A stretch of 64,000 nt of DNA, taken from contig DXJO01000006.1 in the NCBI GenBank assembly GCA_019057475.1, positions 194,327-258,326 on the forward strand. The letters are read 5' to 3'. Made by a program: the position numbers and the translations under genes. The stretch is from Candidatus Thorarchaeota archaeon. GTDB lineage: Archaea > Asgardarchaeota > Thorarchaeia > Thorarchaeales > Thorarchaeaceae. Within the stretch, counting starts at the first letter, position 1. Every line of letters starts with the position of its first letter. Shown here one piece after another: positions 1 through 9,100 of this stretch. The notes under the pieces are model-generated. The model saw only the letters and a list, made by a program, of their open reading frames with translations, made no database searches and was not told the DNA's origin.

Positions 1-10
1 TGTCATCTTT

Positions 11-1018
11 CTAATCCTCCGTTATTTTGCCATCCCAATTCATCATAATGTCACCCACTTCGGCAATCATTTTCAGTCCCTTGGGTTCCCGATCAAACAT
101 TGGGATTACTGCACAAACATAGTTGCCCAATTCCTTCTCGATTTGAACCAAGTATTTTTGCTGCATCTCTATGCGTTCACGTAGAAAGTCGCCCAGGTCA
201 TCACGCTTGAGAAGTTCCCGAGGATAGACCTGGTTGACAACAACCCCAGTAAGGGTGATGTCCATCTGCGCAAACATATCCAGCGCACGCCTGGTGTCCA
301 AGATTGCCATCTTCTCTGGGACAATGACCATGTAGAACGCTGTTCTCTTGCTATCAGTAAGGAGGTCCTGGAAAAAGCCAAGTTTCTTACGGATTTCCTG
401 CAGCTCGTTAAGCATCTCATCTTGACCGGAAGCTGCTCCCTTCTGTTGAATTCGGTATGCAGAATCACCGTATTCTTGGGCCATTCTTCGCGTTTCTTCC
501 ATCTTGTCAATCCACATATCTAGTATCCGCGCCATTGATACCATTCTGATTCCGTGACCAAATGGAGGCATATCAAACACGTAAAAGTCGAATTCCTGAG
601 ACGCTAGAAGACCTGCCATGGCGTCGTAGGTGGCTGACTCGTGCATCGCCGGTTCAGCTGCGGCTGCAGTTATGTACTCATCAATCTCTCTTGGAATCTC
701 ATCGATTCCGTACATGTCCTTGATCTTCTGGCGAATCTCTTCCTGAAAGATGGCTATTCGCTTATCAGCGTCTATCTCCATTACATACAGGCTCTCTTGT
801 AGCTCCTGTCTACCCTTCCCAAAGATGTCTTTCTCGAAGATATCGGATAGCGACGCCTGCGGATCGGTACTGAAGCAGAGAGCCCGCCGACCCTTCTTTG
901 CCAGCCAAGATGAGAGGGCAGCGCTGCATGTTGTCTTGCCCAATCCACCCTTGCCGGCGAACACTGCGATTTTCGTATCGTGATTAGATGAATAATAGTC
1001 ACTCATTTTCGAAGTCAT
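11..1018 (-). CDS. ArsA/GET3-family ATPase
   Basis: Cytosolic P-loop ATPase of the ArsA/GET3 (SIMIBI, deviant Walker A) class. The sequence shows a KGGLGKTT loop at about residues 23-30, a following 'STDPQASLSD' segment equivalent to the ArsA/GET3 A-loop, and 'FDMPPFGHGIRM' resembling the switch II region of the family. The length (335 aa) suits a single-domain member that would work as a dimer. I see no CxxC pair like the zinc site of eukaryotic GET3, so neither arsenite export nor tail-anchored protein targeting can be assigned. It is preceded on the same strand by two small hydrophobic paralogous proteins, the first only 48 bases upstream, which may be its partners. A GAGGTGAGG ribosome binding site precedes the ATG. 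The stop is TAG. The family call is firm; the role is open. Confidence 0.9.
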   Translation of the reverse strand: MTSKMSDYYSSNHDTKIAVFAGKGGLGKTTCSAALSSWLAKKGRRALCFSTDPQASLSDIFEKDIFGKGRQELQESLYVMEIDADKRIAIFQEEIRQKIKDMYGIDEIPREIDEYITAAAAEPAMHESATYDAMAGLLASQEFDFYVFDMPPFGHGIRMVSMARILDMWIDKMEETRRMAQEYGDSAYRIQQKGAASGQDEMLNELQEIRKKLGFFQDLLTDSKRTAFYMVIVPEKMAILDTRRALDMFAQMDITLTGVVVNQVYPRELLKRDDLGDFLRERIEMQQKYLVQIEKELGNYVCAVIPMFDREPKGLKMIAEVGDIMMNWDGKITED

Positions 1019-1066
1019 AATGCCTCACCTCTAAGTATGAATGCTGGAACTAGTGGACCAGCTACC

Positions 1067-1357
1067 TTAGAACAATGCGTCAGTGAAATCACGTTCCTTG
1101 AATAGAGACCGTTTCCAGGTCTTGATATTCGGAACTGCATACGGTAACAGTTTCAACGAGTAGTACGGAGGAAGGATGGGAATACCCAACATGTCTCCCA
1201 AGGTGATGAGCATAAATAAGTGTTCGAGATACATACGAGTCTTCAAGGCGTACCGCGTCATACCTTGCATTGCCATACCATAGAAGAAGTCCTTCACAGC
1301 TTCCTTTGCACCGCCCCTTTTCTTATCAGGGGCATCCTTGTCTTTTTTTTTCCCCAT
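1067..1357 (-). CDS. Small hydrophobic protein, ArsA-associated paralogue 1
   Basis: Unrecognised protein of about 96 aa. A lysine-rich N terminus (MGKKKDKDAP) is followed by a helical segment and a hydrophobic stretch 'LGIPILPPYYSLKLLPY', ending in a basic and acidic tail 'WKRSLFKERDFTD'. The C-terminal half aligns by eye with the product of 1563-1838: LITLGDMLG with FITLGTLLG, PYYS with TYYS, and KERDFTDALF with KERDMLDRMF. It lies directly upstream of the ArsA-like ATPase on the same strand, so the two are probably co-transcribed. The track starts four codons earlier at a TTG; I prefer the ATG. A membrane-associated partner of the ATPase is inference. Confidence 0.7.
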   Translation of the reverse strand: MGKKKDKDAPDKKRGGAKEAVKDFFYGMAMQGMTRYALKTRMYLEHLFMLITLGDMLGIPILPPYYSLKLLPYAVPNIKTWKRSLFKERDFTDALF

Positions 1358-1562
1358 AGGAACCACCAATTGGTCGAAAGCTGGGAAACCTATATCTGTT
1401 GTGATACTTTTGGCGCTGTGGAAATATCAACCTTGATGCATGAAACCAATAAATCTCTTCATGTTCTTGCGCTATCATGAGCATGTAGGACGCCATTAGA
1501 TGCTGGTATTCATGCTTTGAACTGGTTCATATTGGGGCGTTTTTCTGTAAGGTCTATGTTGC

Positions 1563-1838
1563 CTATTCAAACATTCTGTCAAGCATGTCCCGCTCCTTTA
1601 ATACTCGTCTTCGCCAAGAAAAAAATTGCGGAAGCAGGTGCACCAAGACTATTCGAGAGTAATATGTCGACAAAGTGGGGTACCCCAGCAGGGTGCCCAG
1701 GGTTATAAAGATTAGAGCATTGTCGTAGTGCGATTTCGTCTTTCTGAGAGGCTCTGCAAGACTCAGCTTCTGAGCCTGCCAAATGCCGGCTAAGATTGCT
1801 CTTATCGACTTAGTTATCCGCAAACGAGTGTCATCCAT
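1563..1838 (-). CDS. Small hydrophobic protein, ArsA-associated paralogue 2
   Basis: Unrecognised protein of about 91 aa from the preferred ATG (MDDTRLRIT); the track start at 1871 adds 11 residues with no visible ribosome binding site. The C-terminal half is a diverged copy of the 1067-1357 product: a hydrophobic 'FITLGTLLGYP' stretch, a tyrosine pair, then 'WRRRVLKERDMLDRMFE'. Same strand as its paralogue and the ArsA-like ATPase, separated by about 205 non-coding bases, so it may have its own promoter. No catalytic motif is visible. The stop is TAG. Conservation between the two copies argues that both are real genes despite their size. Confidence 0.65.
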   Translation of the reverse strand: MDDTRLRITKSIRAILAGIWQAQKLSLAEPLRKTKSHYDNALIFITLGTLLGYPTLSTYYSRIVLVHLLPQFFSWRRRVLKERDMLDRMFE

Positions 1839-2017
1839 GTAACCTATAGAGCATCCGCCCAATAAACGCATGGGTCATGCGAATGAAGCTTCAAGCTTGA
1901 AGGCTGTAAAGGGAAAGAAAAAAGGGAATGCAGATCCGGCACCCATGATTGACACGGACACCGGATTGCACTCGTTGAGAGGGACTTGAACGTCTAGGCT
2001 TTTCTGTTGAAATGCTC

Positions 2018-3799
2018 CTATGCTTCAGTCTCTCCTATTGGGCCACGTTTCAACGCCGCCCAAGCGTCCACGAACACCAATACTCCGAGTATGATCAGGA
2101 TGACTGTAATTCCAATAAATGTAACAGTCAACGCCTGAGCTGGCAAGATGTTCCCTGCTGCCGCCGCGTCTCCAATCCAGCTCCCAGCCCTAGCGTAGTA
2201 GTACGGCGCAGTGGTGAGCGCTCTTACGAAGACCCAACACTCCCATACGAGTGCAGCCAAACAGGTTACAATCATGAAGAGTGCAGGAATCAACGTGTAG
2301 TGCGTTGGCTTCTTGGCGCGTGCTAAGTAAACAGAACCAAGCATTAGGCAAAGACCTGCGAGCAGTTGGTTGCTTCCACCGAATAGCAGCCAAATGTGAT
2401 ACCAAGCACCAGTGGCCGCGAAGATGAATGCAATGAGACAACCAATGAAGGCGCCTATCCATTTATTCCTGAACAGCGGTGCGATTGGTGAAGTACCAGC
2501 AAGGTCAGCGGCTGCCATCCTAAAGAATCGCGGCATCAATTGCAGTACGGTGATGGCATACAGCTCCAGTACCATTGCAAAAAAGGCAATAAGAATCACG
2601 CTTGACACTGCTGACCCACCAAATAGACCTTGGGTAAGGATTGTGGCACCCACTGGGAAGTTGACGAACCATGCCGGGCTCAAGAGAGCGGGATCTATCA
2701 CGACGTAGGCGGACAGGGCTGACATCGCGAGTAGCCCCTCAACGAACATCGAACCGCCAGCTACAGGCAGAGCATCCACTTCAGACATTAGTTGCTTTCC
2801 GGTTGCGCTGCTGCCAACTAAGCTATGCCAGCCAGAAACAGCACCGCATGCAATAGCCACAAAGAGTATTGGCCATATCGGACCGTTTGCCTCGGTAAAG
2901 AGCGTGATGATTGGCGCTGTATGAACTACGACCGGATCTGCAGGGTAGAGCATCACTGTGAATGGACTTAGCAGCGCACCCACAATGATCATGATCACAG
3001 CCACGAAGCAGGGCCAGAAAGCCACGTAGTTTACCGGTTGTGCCCATTCAGTGATGGGCAATGTAGCTCCGAAGTACACAAGGATCAAGGCAACTACAAT
3101 CCAAAGCTCTACTGGTGTAGTAGCAATCCAGCCAAGAGCGGCTATACCTGCAGGTGCGGGTAGATAGAGCCACAATCCCAGCCAAATACCTACAACCATG
3201 AAGGCCAGCCCAACTAATGTCGAGATGACGATGCTTAGCTTCATTCGGTAGAGCAGGATTCCGCTAACGAAACCGCCTATGATAACCATAATTGTTGGGA
3301 CAATGCTCTGCGGAAACGCCCTGAAGAAGGCACCACAGATGTACGCAAAGACTGCCATAACCAAAATCAAGTAGAAGATGATAAAACCCATCAAACCCTT
3401 ACGGGCTCGAGCGCCGACCATTCGGTAACAGATGGGACCGAACGATTCTCCTTCGCTTCGAACTGTAATCATAACAGCTGTGTAGTCATGAATCCAACCT
3501 ATGAAGAATGTGCCGAATATTATCCACAAGACTGCTGGAAGCCAACCGAAGACTAATGCTATGAACGGTCCGCTGATGGGACCGAGCGCAGCAATAGATT
3601 TGAATTGGAACCCAAAAAGAACGCTCTTGGATGTTGGGAAGAACTCCACTCCATCCATATACATATGAGCGGGTGTTTTCACTTTTTCATCGGGCCCCCA
3701 CACGGTCCTATCTACAAACCTAGCGTACATCCAGTACCCTACTATGTAAATGACCAAGGCGACGCCGACAAAGATAGCCGGAGAAGTCACATATACCAC
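2018..3799 (-). CDS. cstA: CstA-family transporter (carbon starvation protein)
   Basis: Polytopic membrane protein of the CstA family, whose bacterial members import peptides or pyruvate during carbon limitation. The 593-residue sequence is almost wholly hydrophobic with many membrane segments and has family hallmarks: 'GFQFKSIAALGPISGP' near residue 63, 'GWIHDYTA' near 100 and 'SGWHSLVGSSATGKQL' in the middle. The start is GTG, preceded by GAGAGGAA, and a TATA-like box lies about 50 bases upstream. It stands alone, with no neighbouring BtsS/BtsR-type regulators. The substrate in this organism is unknown; import of peptides or pyruvate is a family-based guess. The stop is TAG. Confidence 0.92.
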   Translation of the reverse strand: MVYVTSPAIFVGVALVIYIVGYWMYARFVDRTVWGPDEKVKTPAHMYMDGVEFFPTSKSVLFGFQFKSIAALGPISGPFIALVFGWLPAVLWIIFGTFFIGWIHDYTAVMITVRSEGESFGPICYRMVGARARKGLMGFIIFYLILVMAVFAYICGAFFRAFPQSIVPTIMVIIGGFVSGILLYRMKLSIVISTLVGLAFMVVGIWLGLWLYLPAPAGIAALGWIATTPVELWIVVALILVYFGATLPITEWAQPVNYVAFWPCFVAVIMIIVGALLSPFTVMLYPADPVVVHTAPIITLFTEANGPIWPILFVAIACGAVSGWHSLVGSSATGKQLMSEVDALPVAGGSMFVEGLLAMSALSAYVVIDPALLSPAWFVNFPVGATILTQGLFGGSAVSSVILIAFFAMVLELYAITVLQLMPRFFRMAAADLAGTSPIAPLFRNKWIGAFIGCLIAFIFAATGAWYHIWLLFGGSNQLLAGLCLMLGSVYLARAKKPTHYTLIPALFMIVTCLAALVWECWVFVRALTTAPYYYARAGSWIGDAAAAGNILPAQALTVTFIGITVILIILGVLVFVDAWAALKRGPIGETEA

Positions 3800-3848
3800 T
3801 TCCTCTCTGAGAATGTCCCGTTATGAAACATCCCGAATTATGTGAGCG

Positions 3849-3857
3849 TTTTATAAT
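3849..3857 (-). promoter_or_regulatory. TATA-like promoter element of cstA
   Basis: Read on the minus strand the site is ATTATAAAA, a good archaeal TATA box, about 50 bases before the GTG start of cstA. A TATA-to-start-site spacing of about 25 bases would give a short leader containing the GAGAGGAA ribosome binding site. Assigned from sequence pattern only. Confidence 0.45.
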
Positions 3858-3984
3858 ACGAAACTTGACCTTAAGTCTAGCGGTAACTGGATTTCCATAG
3901 CTATTAGTGAGCAAATAACCACATTTAGCACAAGAATATGCTTTGGAGCAATAGGAAAATCAGCTGGAGAAGCTCTTTGCTGGC

Positions 3985-4584
3985 TCAAGACTCGTGTCCG
4001 TGGCACAGAACTGAATTCAATGAAGCAACTAATTTGTTAGCATTCTCAAGAATCATTTTAGAAGATTGTGACTTCCAAGTGAACGTTAGAAGCCTCCCGG
4101 TTTCTTCACAGGGAATGTATCCTTCAAGATTAGCAATAGGTATAGGTCGTCCTATAATCCCGAAACGGCGTCGATAACCGGTCCAAAGCGCATAGCTTCC
4201 AGCATGATTGCCTGCATGTAGTTCACCATGCTCAACGACCTCCCGATCCTTCTTTGTATGACGTGTTAAGAGGTCCTCGGGTGTAGGTGCAATTGGTCCT
4301 AGCTTCTGCAAGTCCACAACTACCCTCAATGTGAAGTCGAGGTTGGGTCTGCTCGCCCCATTTCGCTGACTAGAGATGAGACACTCAGTTTCCCCAGTTC
4401 CCACCCAAATCTTATTCTTATAGAGAAACCGATTAGTGACTAGGGGTTCGTCTAGCTGATAGCCGGTCATCCACGACTCAGGTACGCGAATGTAGTTGAA
4501 TAATGCACGGCCAAAGAATATGTTCCATGCTTCGATTGCGATCTCGCGCGTCCCATTGTCCTGCTTATTGGCATCGTTTGGCAT
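3985..4584 (-). CDS. Uncharacterised protein, about 199 aa
   Basis: I do not recognise this protein. It has no signal peptide or membrane segment. Visible features are an aromatic-rich N-terminal part (WNIFFGRALFNYIRVPESW), a likely beta-rich core around 'FTLRVVVDLQKL', a histidine-containing stretch 'EHGELHAGNHAGSYALW', and a C-terminal strand-helix pattern 'LLTFTWKSQ...LVASLNSVL' that vaguely recalls PsbP/Mog1-like (DUF1795-type) folds; that is a weak inference. The track begins at a TTG (4647), but the ATG at 4584 has GAGGG eight bases upstream and is a better start. It is divergent from the gene at 4730, with which it shares the upstream region. Confidence 0.6.
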   Translation of the reverse strand: MPNDANKQDNGTREIAIEAWNIFFGRALFNYIRVPESWMTGYQLDEPLVTNRFLYKNKIWVGTGETECLISSQRNGASRPNLDFTLRVVVDLQKLGPIAPTPEDLLTRHTKKDREVVEHGELHAGNHAGSYALWTGYRRRFGIIGRPIPIANLEGYIPCEETGRLLTFTWKSQSSKMILENANKLVASLNSVLCHGHES

Positions 4585-4729
4585 GAATGCGCCCTCAATT
4601 GGTGATGAGCCCCTTGTTATATTCGTTGTGCAGTTCTCGGCTGCCAATTTCGTCGGATATCCTTAAAGGGAGGATGTGGGGTCACGAGAACAACACTACG
4701 CAACTAGTTATCGCCTGAGGTTAGAGCTG

Positions 4730-5407
4730 ATGCAAGACATTGAAACCGTTGGTCTCTACATCGTGATGGGACTTGGGGTTGTATTGATTTGGATTTGGAT
4801 GGCAGGCCGGATGTCCACCAAGAAACTCCGCAACAAGATTGCCCAAGACATTGCTACGCGCTTTCAATCGATAACCTCCAAGGTCAGTGTGAAGCTCCTC
4901 GGGAATACGGGAGTCAAGTTCGCACTTCACCAAAAGGCGAAGAGCTCATTCTCTAAGCTGGAAGCAACAGTCCTGCTCCTTGATCGTTCCAACGCATTCC
5001 ATATGCTCTATTGCAAGGTCCGCCATCGAACTGATCAGATTCAAATCCGAGGGAGTCTTAAGGAAAAGCCTGCTATCCGGGTTGAGATGGCATCTGCCAA
5101 CGAGAAGCAGAACTTGGATGATACACTTAAGGATCAAGCCAACAACCTCAAGGAGTTCAAGGTAGAGTACCTAGCTGAGTGGCTCTATATTCTCACAAAT
5201 GATACTGGGGATGGAGCTGATTTCTTCGACCAATCAGATGTAAGTGCAGCTTTCAAGGAAGCAGCACAATACTTGACCCGTATATCTATTGCTCCACGTG
5301 AACCTCACCTCTTTATCTCAGCGGTGCTTGTCCCACAATCTGTGGAGCCAATCGAGCGGCTTACTCTCTCCATCGCAAAAGGAGTCCGCAAGAAGAATAG
5401 AAAATAG
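4730..5407 (+). CDS. Membrane-anchored protein of unknown function
   Basis: Unrecognised protein of about 225 aa with one N-terminal membrane segment (about residues 5-25, 'VGLYIVMGLGVVLIWIWMAG') followed by a soluble, probably cytoplasmic, basic domain. The domain contains 'FHMLYCKVRHRTDQIQIRG' and a C-terminal 'LFISAVLVP', typical of a mixed alpha/beta domain rather than a repeat. The track start is a GTG at 4676; the ATG at 4730 follows GAGGTTAGAG and places the membrane segment at the very N terminus, so I prefer it. It is divergent from the gene at 3985-4584. The stop is TAG. Confidence 0.65.
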   Translation: MQDIETVGLYIVMGLGVVLIWIWMAGRMSTKKLRNKIAQDIATRFQSITSKVSVKLLGNTGVKFALHQKAKSSFSKLEATVLLLDRSNAFHMLYCKVRHRTDQIQIRGSLKEKPAIRVEMASANEKQNLDDTLKDQANNLKEFKVEYLAEWLYILTNDTGDGADFFDQSDVSAAFKEAAQYLTRISIAPREPHLFISAVLVPQSVEPIERLTLSIAKGVRKKNRK

Positions 5408-5639
5408 GGGCAGAAGTTGTCCTTTGAGGACGATATCCCGGACAGCGATTCGCAGTCTGGTCTAATTCGTTGCAGAGGTTAAGGATGTGCTTCAACCCCT
5501 GAGTCTTGACTTGCTTCTTCTTCGGCTTATTCCCTTCTGGAGTGAGGGGACCGTTGTTTCTACCTGAGGTCGAGCTAGAGAAACCGATTCTTCTTTGTGA
5601 GATCATTGTCCTCCCCAAGCTCGACATTCAGGATATTCG

Positions 5640-6029
5640 CTATGTGTAGTGTTGTTTAGTTGCCGGTTGATGTAGATAGAAGATGATGAAGAGGCTTATG
5701 AGAGCGCCCCACCATTCATCGCCAACCAACCAGAGCGGTATTCCGATTATGTTCAGGATGAAAGCATATTGCCAGAACTTGCTCTCAATGTTATACAAAC
5801 CCAATGCAACCCACAGGCTAATCAATCCAAGAAGCAGTCCAATGCCTGCTGCTACGAGATTGATTGTGCCCCAGACTTCACCCTGGTACCATAGTATGGT
5901 ATCTGCGTAGGCGAGGTTTATGCCTCCGACTATGATTCCCGCTAGTCCATTTACAGCCACCAAGATACTTACCCAGGTTACTTCACTAGGCTTGCCTGAC
6001 GGCGTTCCAGTAGTTCCTTCTTCTGCCAT
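5640..6029 (-). CDS. Four-helix membrane protein, unknown function
   Basis: Small integral membrane protein (129 aa) with a polar N terminus and four hydrophobic segments at about residues 18-40, 48-68, 72-90 and 98-120. There are no charged residues within the segments and no recognisable catalytic or transport motif. Many tryptophans and a C-terminal 'HQPATKQHYT' tail are visible. It stands alone between the gene at 4730 and the giant surface protein gene. Similar small four-helix proteins are common in archaeal genomes without a known role. Confidence 0.6.
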   Translation of the reverse strand: MAEEGTTGTPSGKPSEVTWVSILVAVNGLAGIIVGGINLAYADTILWYQGEVWGTINLVAAGIGLLLGLISLWVALGLYNIESKFWQYAFILNIIGIPLWLVGDEWWGALISLFIIFYLHQPATKQHYT

Positions 6030-6114
6030 CGGTGTCTCTCCAAATTGGTCAGATTGGCTTTGCTGGGCGTCTAAAATCCTTTACTATTCCGTGAGGAGAG
6101 GTTCCTCTAGGGTT

Positions 6115-6157
6115 AGGGGAATGCTCGCTAAGCGAACAAGCCCCCGGTCTTTCCCCT
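6115..6157 (-). terminator. Nested hairpin after the giant surface protein gene
   Basis: A perfect 7-bp outer inverted repeat (AGGGGAA at 6115-6121, TTCCCCT at 6151-6157) encloses a second stem around GCTCGC-TAA-GCGAAC. A further short hairpin (GAGGA-GAGGT-TCCTC) lies about 15 bases beyond. The structure begins 10 bases after the stop of the 2,652-residue protein on the minus strand, so it probably ends or protects that long transcript. No strong T tract follows, so a processing or stabilising role is equally possible. Confidence 0.4.
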
Positions 6158-6166
6158 GAGTTCGCA

Positions 6167-9100
6167 TCAATATGCTCTTCGCCTTCTGAGCACAACTGCT
6201 ACTATGATAACCACCACGACGACGCCCATAATGATGATTATGACAATGGTCATGTCAATGGGTGGGATAGGTGTGGTGGGTTCACTGACTGTGACGAGCT
6301 CTGTATCACTTGAAGAGAGTCCGTGCTCATCCGTCACAATCAAGGTATAGCTGTACGTGCCGGAATCTAGTCCATCAACTGAGATGGAAATTACTTCTGA
6401 ACTAGAGTTCCACGGACCCGATCTAACAACGGTGCCATCTATCGAGATCTCATAGCTTGCTGGAAGCGCGTCTGTTGGATGCCAAGTGATAGAGTTGCCA
6501 GTTTCGCCTAGCGTGTAGTTGATGTCTTCAGGATGGTCGATTTCTGGCGGCAGAGTGTCCTGAACACTTACAGAGAACGTGCCGCTCAATGTGTTCCCCA
6601 GAGTGTCGTTCACCCAAATATGCAGACCGTATGTTCCCTCTTCAAGGCTTACTATGCTGGTCACAAGACCATCTGCACTGACAGCGAAGCGAACCGTATC
6701 ATTCAGCCACCATGTGCTGATGCCCGAAGGATCGATTGCCGTCAATCCGTAGCTGAGGGCATGACCAAGCTCTACGTTCTGATCGGTGGGATCTTCAGCC
6801 CAGACTGGCGCAGTCGTGTCATAGGCAGGAAGGAGGTTGGTTTCGGTGATGTAGCCCTCCATGGGATTTAGTGGGTCATCCGACCTGATGTATACGAGCA
6901 TTCCTGTTGGTCGAAGAGCATACGCCGTCATCATGTGTTCCTCGTTGCTGAGAGTCCACACAGCATAACCTTCGTATATTGTGGATCCATCTACGAACAG
7001 GAGATCGTTCCACGCGAAGAACGGTGCGGCATCGCCCATGTCAGCGAACGAACCGATTACTTCTAGACTTTGTAGACCTGAGAAACAGAAGAAGTGCATG
7101 TGATCCCAGCCCATATCAGCAAATGGAATGTACCCATTGAGCACATTGACAATCATCCCGAATTCGCCAAGCATGATTGTCCCGCTTTCATTGTACAGGT
7201 GTATCGTCATCGAAACATTCACTTCAAACTCAGAGAGCCAATCGCCAAAGGTGAAGTTCATGTCCTCCGTGTACAAGTCTGTTTCAATACGCCAGTTGAC
7301 ATAGTCACCTGGATTCGGAAGGGCGATTGGAACCACATCAATGGAATCGACTGTGACCGTGGCATTGAGAGTTGTCAGGTCCCACCAGAATGCCATCAAC
7401 AAGATTGTGTTTGTACCATTCTGAAAGACTGGGACAATGAGATCCGAATTGCCCGTCGCGTTCCAGAGTGACGTTATGAATTCACCATTCACAAACACGT
7501 GAATTTCTTGTAGGTTCTCCGAATCTGAGGCGTCGAACTCAACGTACACCTGACCTCCGAAAACAGTCGCCCCAATGGTTGGCGTAACGATAAAGAAGTA
7601 CGTTCCGCCCACGCTCGGAAGAGCCGTGGCGACGTTGTTGCCGGTGAAGGGTTCACCAAGAACTGGTTCAGCATACGCAGTGATGTTGTAAGTCCTCATC
7701 TCAGTCGGTATCCAAGGATAGCTTAGCACATAGGACTCGTAGGAGTTCAACTGTGGGATGGTCACTGATGAAACCAGGGCGTCATCGATGTAGAGGCTGA
7801 ACGCAACGCCAACCTCGTCTGACGTTCCCAAGTTGGTTACTGTGGCGTCGATAATGAACAGAGTGTCCACGGGAAGTTCCGAGGGCACATTGAGAGAAAC
7901 TGCGAGGTCATGCTCGTAGGCATGATATGTGAATCTAAGAGCGAAATCGGTGACTCCTTCAAGATCGTCATCGAGATAGTTATTGTAGTGAATCCCGTCC
8001 CCGTGATTGAGTCCAACAGTTGCGGAGAATACATTCACAATCTCAAGGTAGTTGAACTGGATTAGGCCATCCGCATACAGTACAACCTCGAACGTTCCAA
8101 GAAGTGACCCTCCTAGGTGATCATAGTTGTCAAACTGTATTACCGCCCAGTCTGCGGTCACCCACGCATAGACATTGTTGTCCGCCCACAAATCATCCCA
8201 GAACGGAGCCAAAGCATATGCGAAGTCTGGGTCGGCCGATGGAAATTGCGGGTTGCTATACTCCCGCGGATCGGGGTTGCTGAAGGAGAGCCAACCGTTA
8301 CTGCTGATATAGACTGTATCAAAGGTCCCATCGTAGAATCTAAAGTTAAACGGTAGTGCAACACTGGTATACACATCATCACCATTGAGATACAGATTCT
8401 CGCCGTTGGCCTTCGCATCCAACCATGTCGCAGATCCTTCCTCCATTGTGTAGTCATGTAGCTCACAGATTGAAACCAGCCGTGTGGCAGCATTGTTCCC
8501 GGTATTCTCATCATCTGGCTTAGGCGCGACGTAGGCAGTCACATTGTATGTGCCTTCAAGAGTCGGTGTCCATAAGTAGGAGAGTGTCTGGCTAGTGCCA
8601 TTGGCGAGCTCAGAGATGAACAATGAGTCGACCTCAATGTCGTCAATGAAGAGCTGGAGCAGAACATTCGTTTCAATATTCAAGCCAGTGTTGAAGGCCG
8701 TAGCATTCAGCAAGACTGAGTCACCTGGGCTGAGGCGCTCTGGTGCTTGAAGACCAGCAGCCAAATCATGGTCATAGATGATGGGAATGTGCAGTAGGAT
8801 ATTCTCAAGGATGCGACTGCTACCGTTTTCAAAACCATATTCTAGGGTCTGTGTGGAAATAACTATAGCTCCGGCACCAAAGCGAAATTCAATAAGCGCT
8901 GGATAGTCGGGTTCAGCCACAAGAATGATGTCTGCTCCTGCAGGAATGCTGTCAAGATAACCGTATACTGACCACCACCAGTTATCCAACTCCGCATCAG
9001 TGATCAGATTAGGGTTCAACAGTATAGGATGTACGGGGTTGACAATACTCACCACATCACCGTAGAACGCAACATAGGTAGGTCCACCAGGAATCATGCC

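Noticed and set aside
1985-2000. tRNA-like TpsiC loop (GTTCAAGTCCC on the minus strand)
   Set aside because: The flanking bases do not form a T stem or an acceptor stem, and no anticodon arm can be drawn.
5361-5627. 88-residue minus-strand ORF
   Set aside because: It overlaps the end of the 4730-5407 gene, has no domain-like sequence and no clear ribosome binding site.
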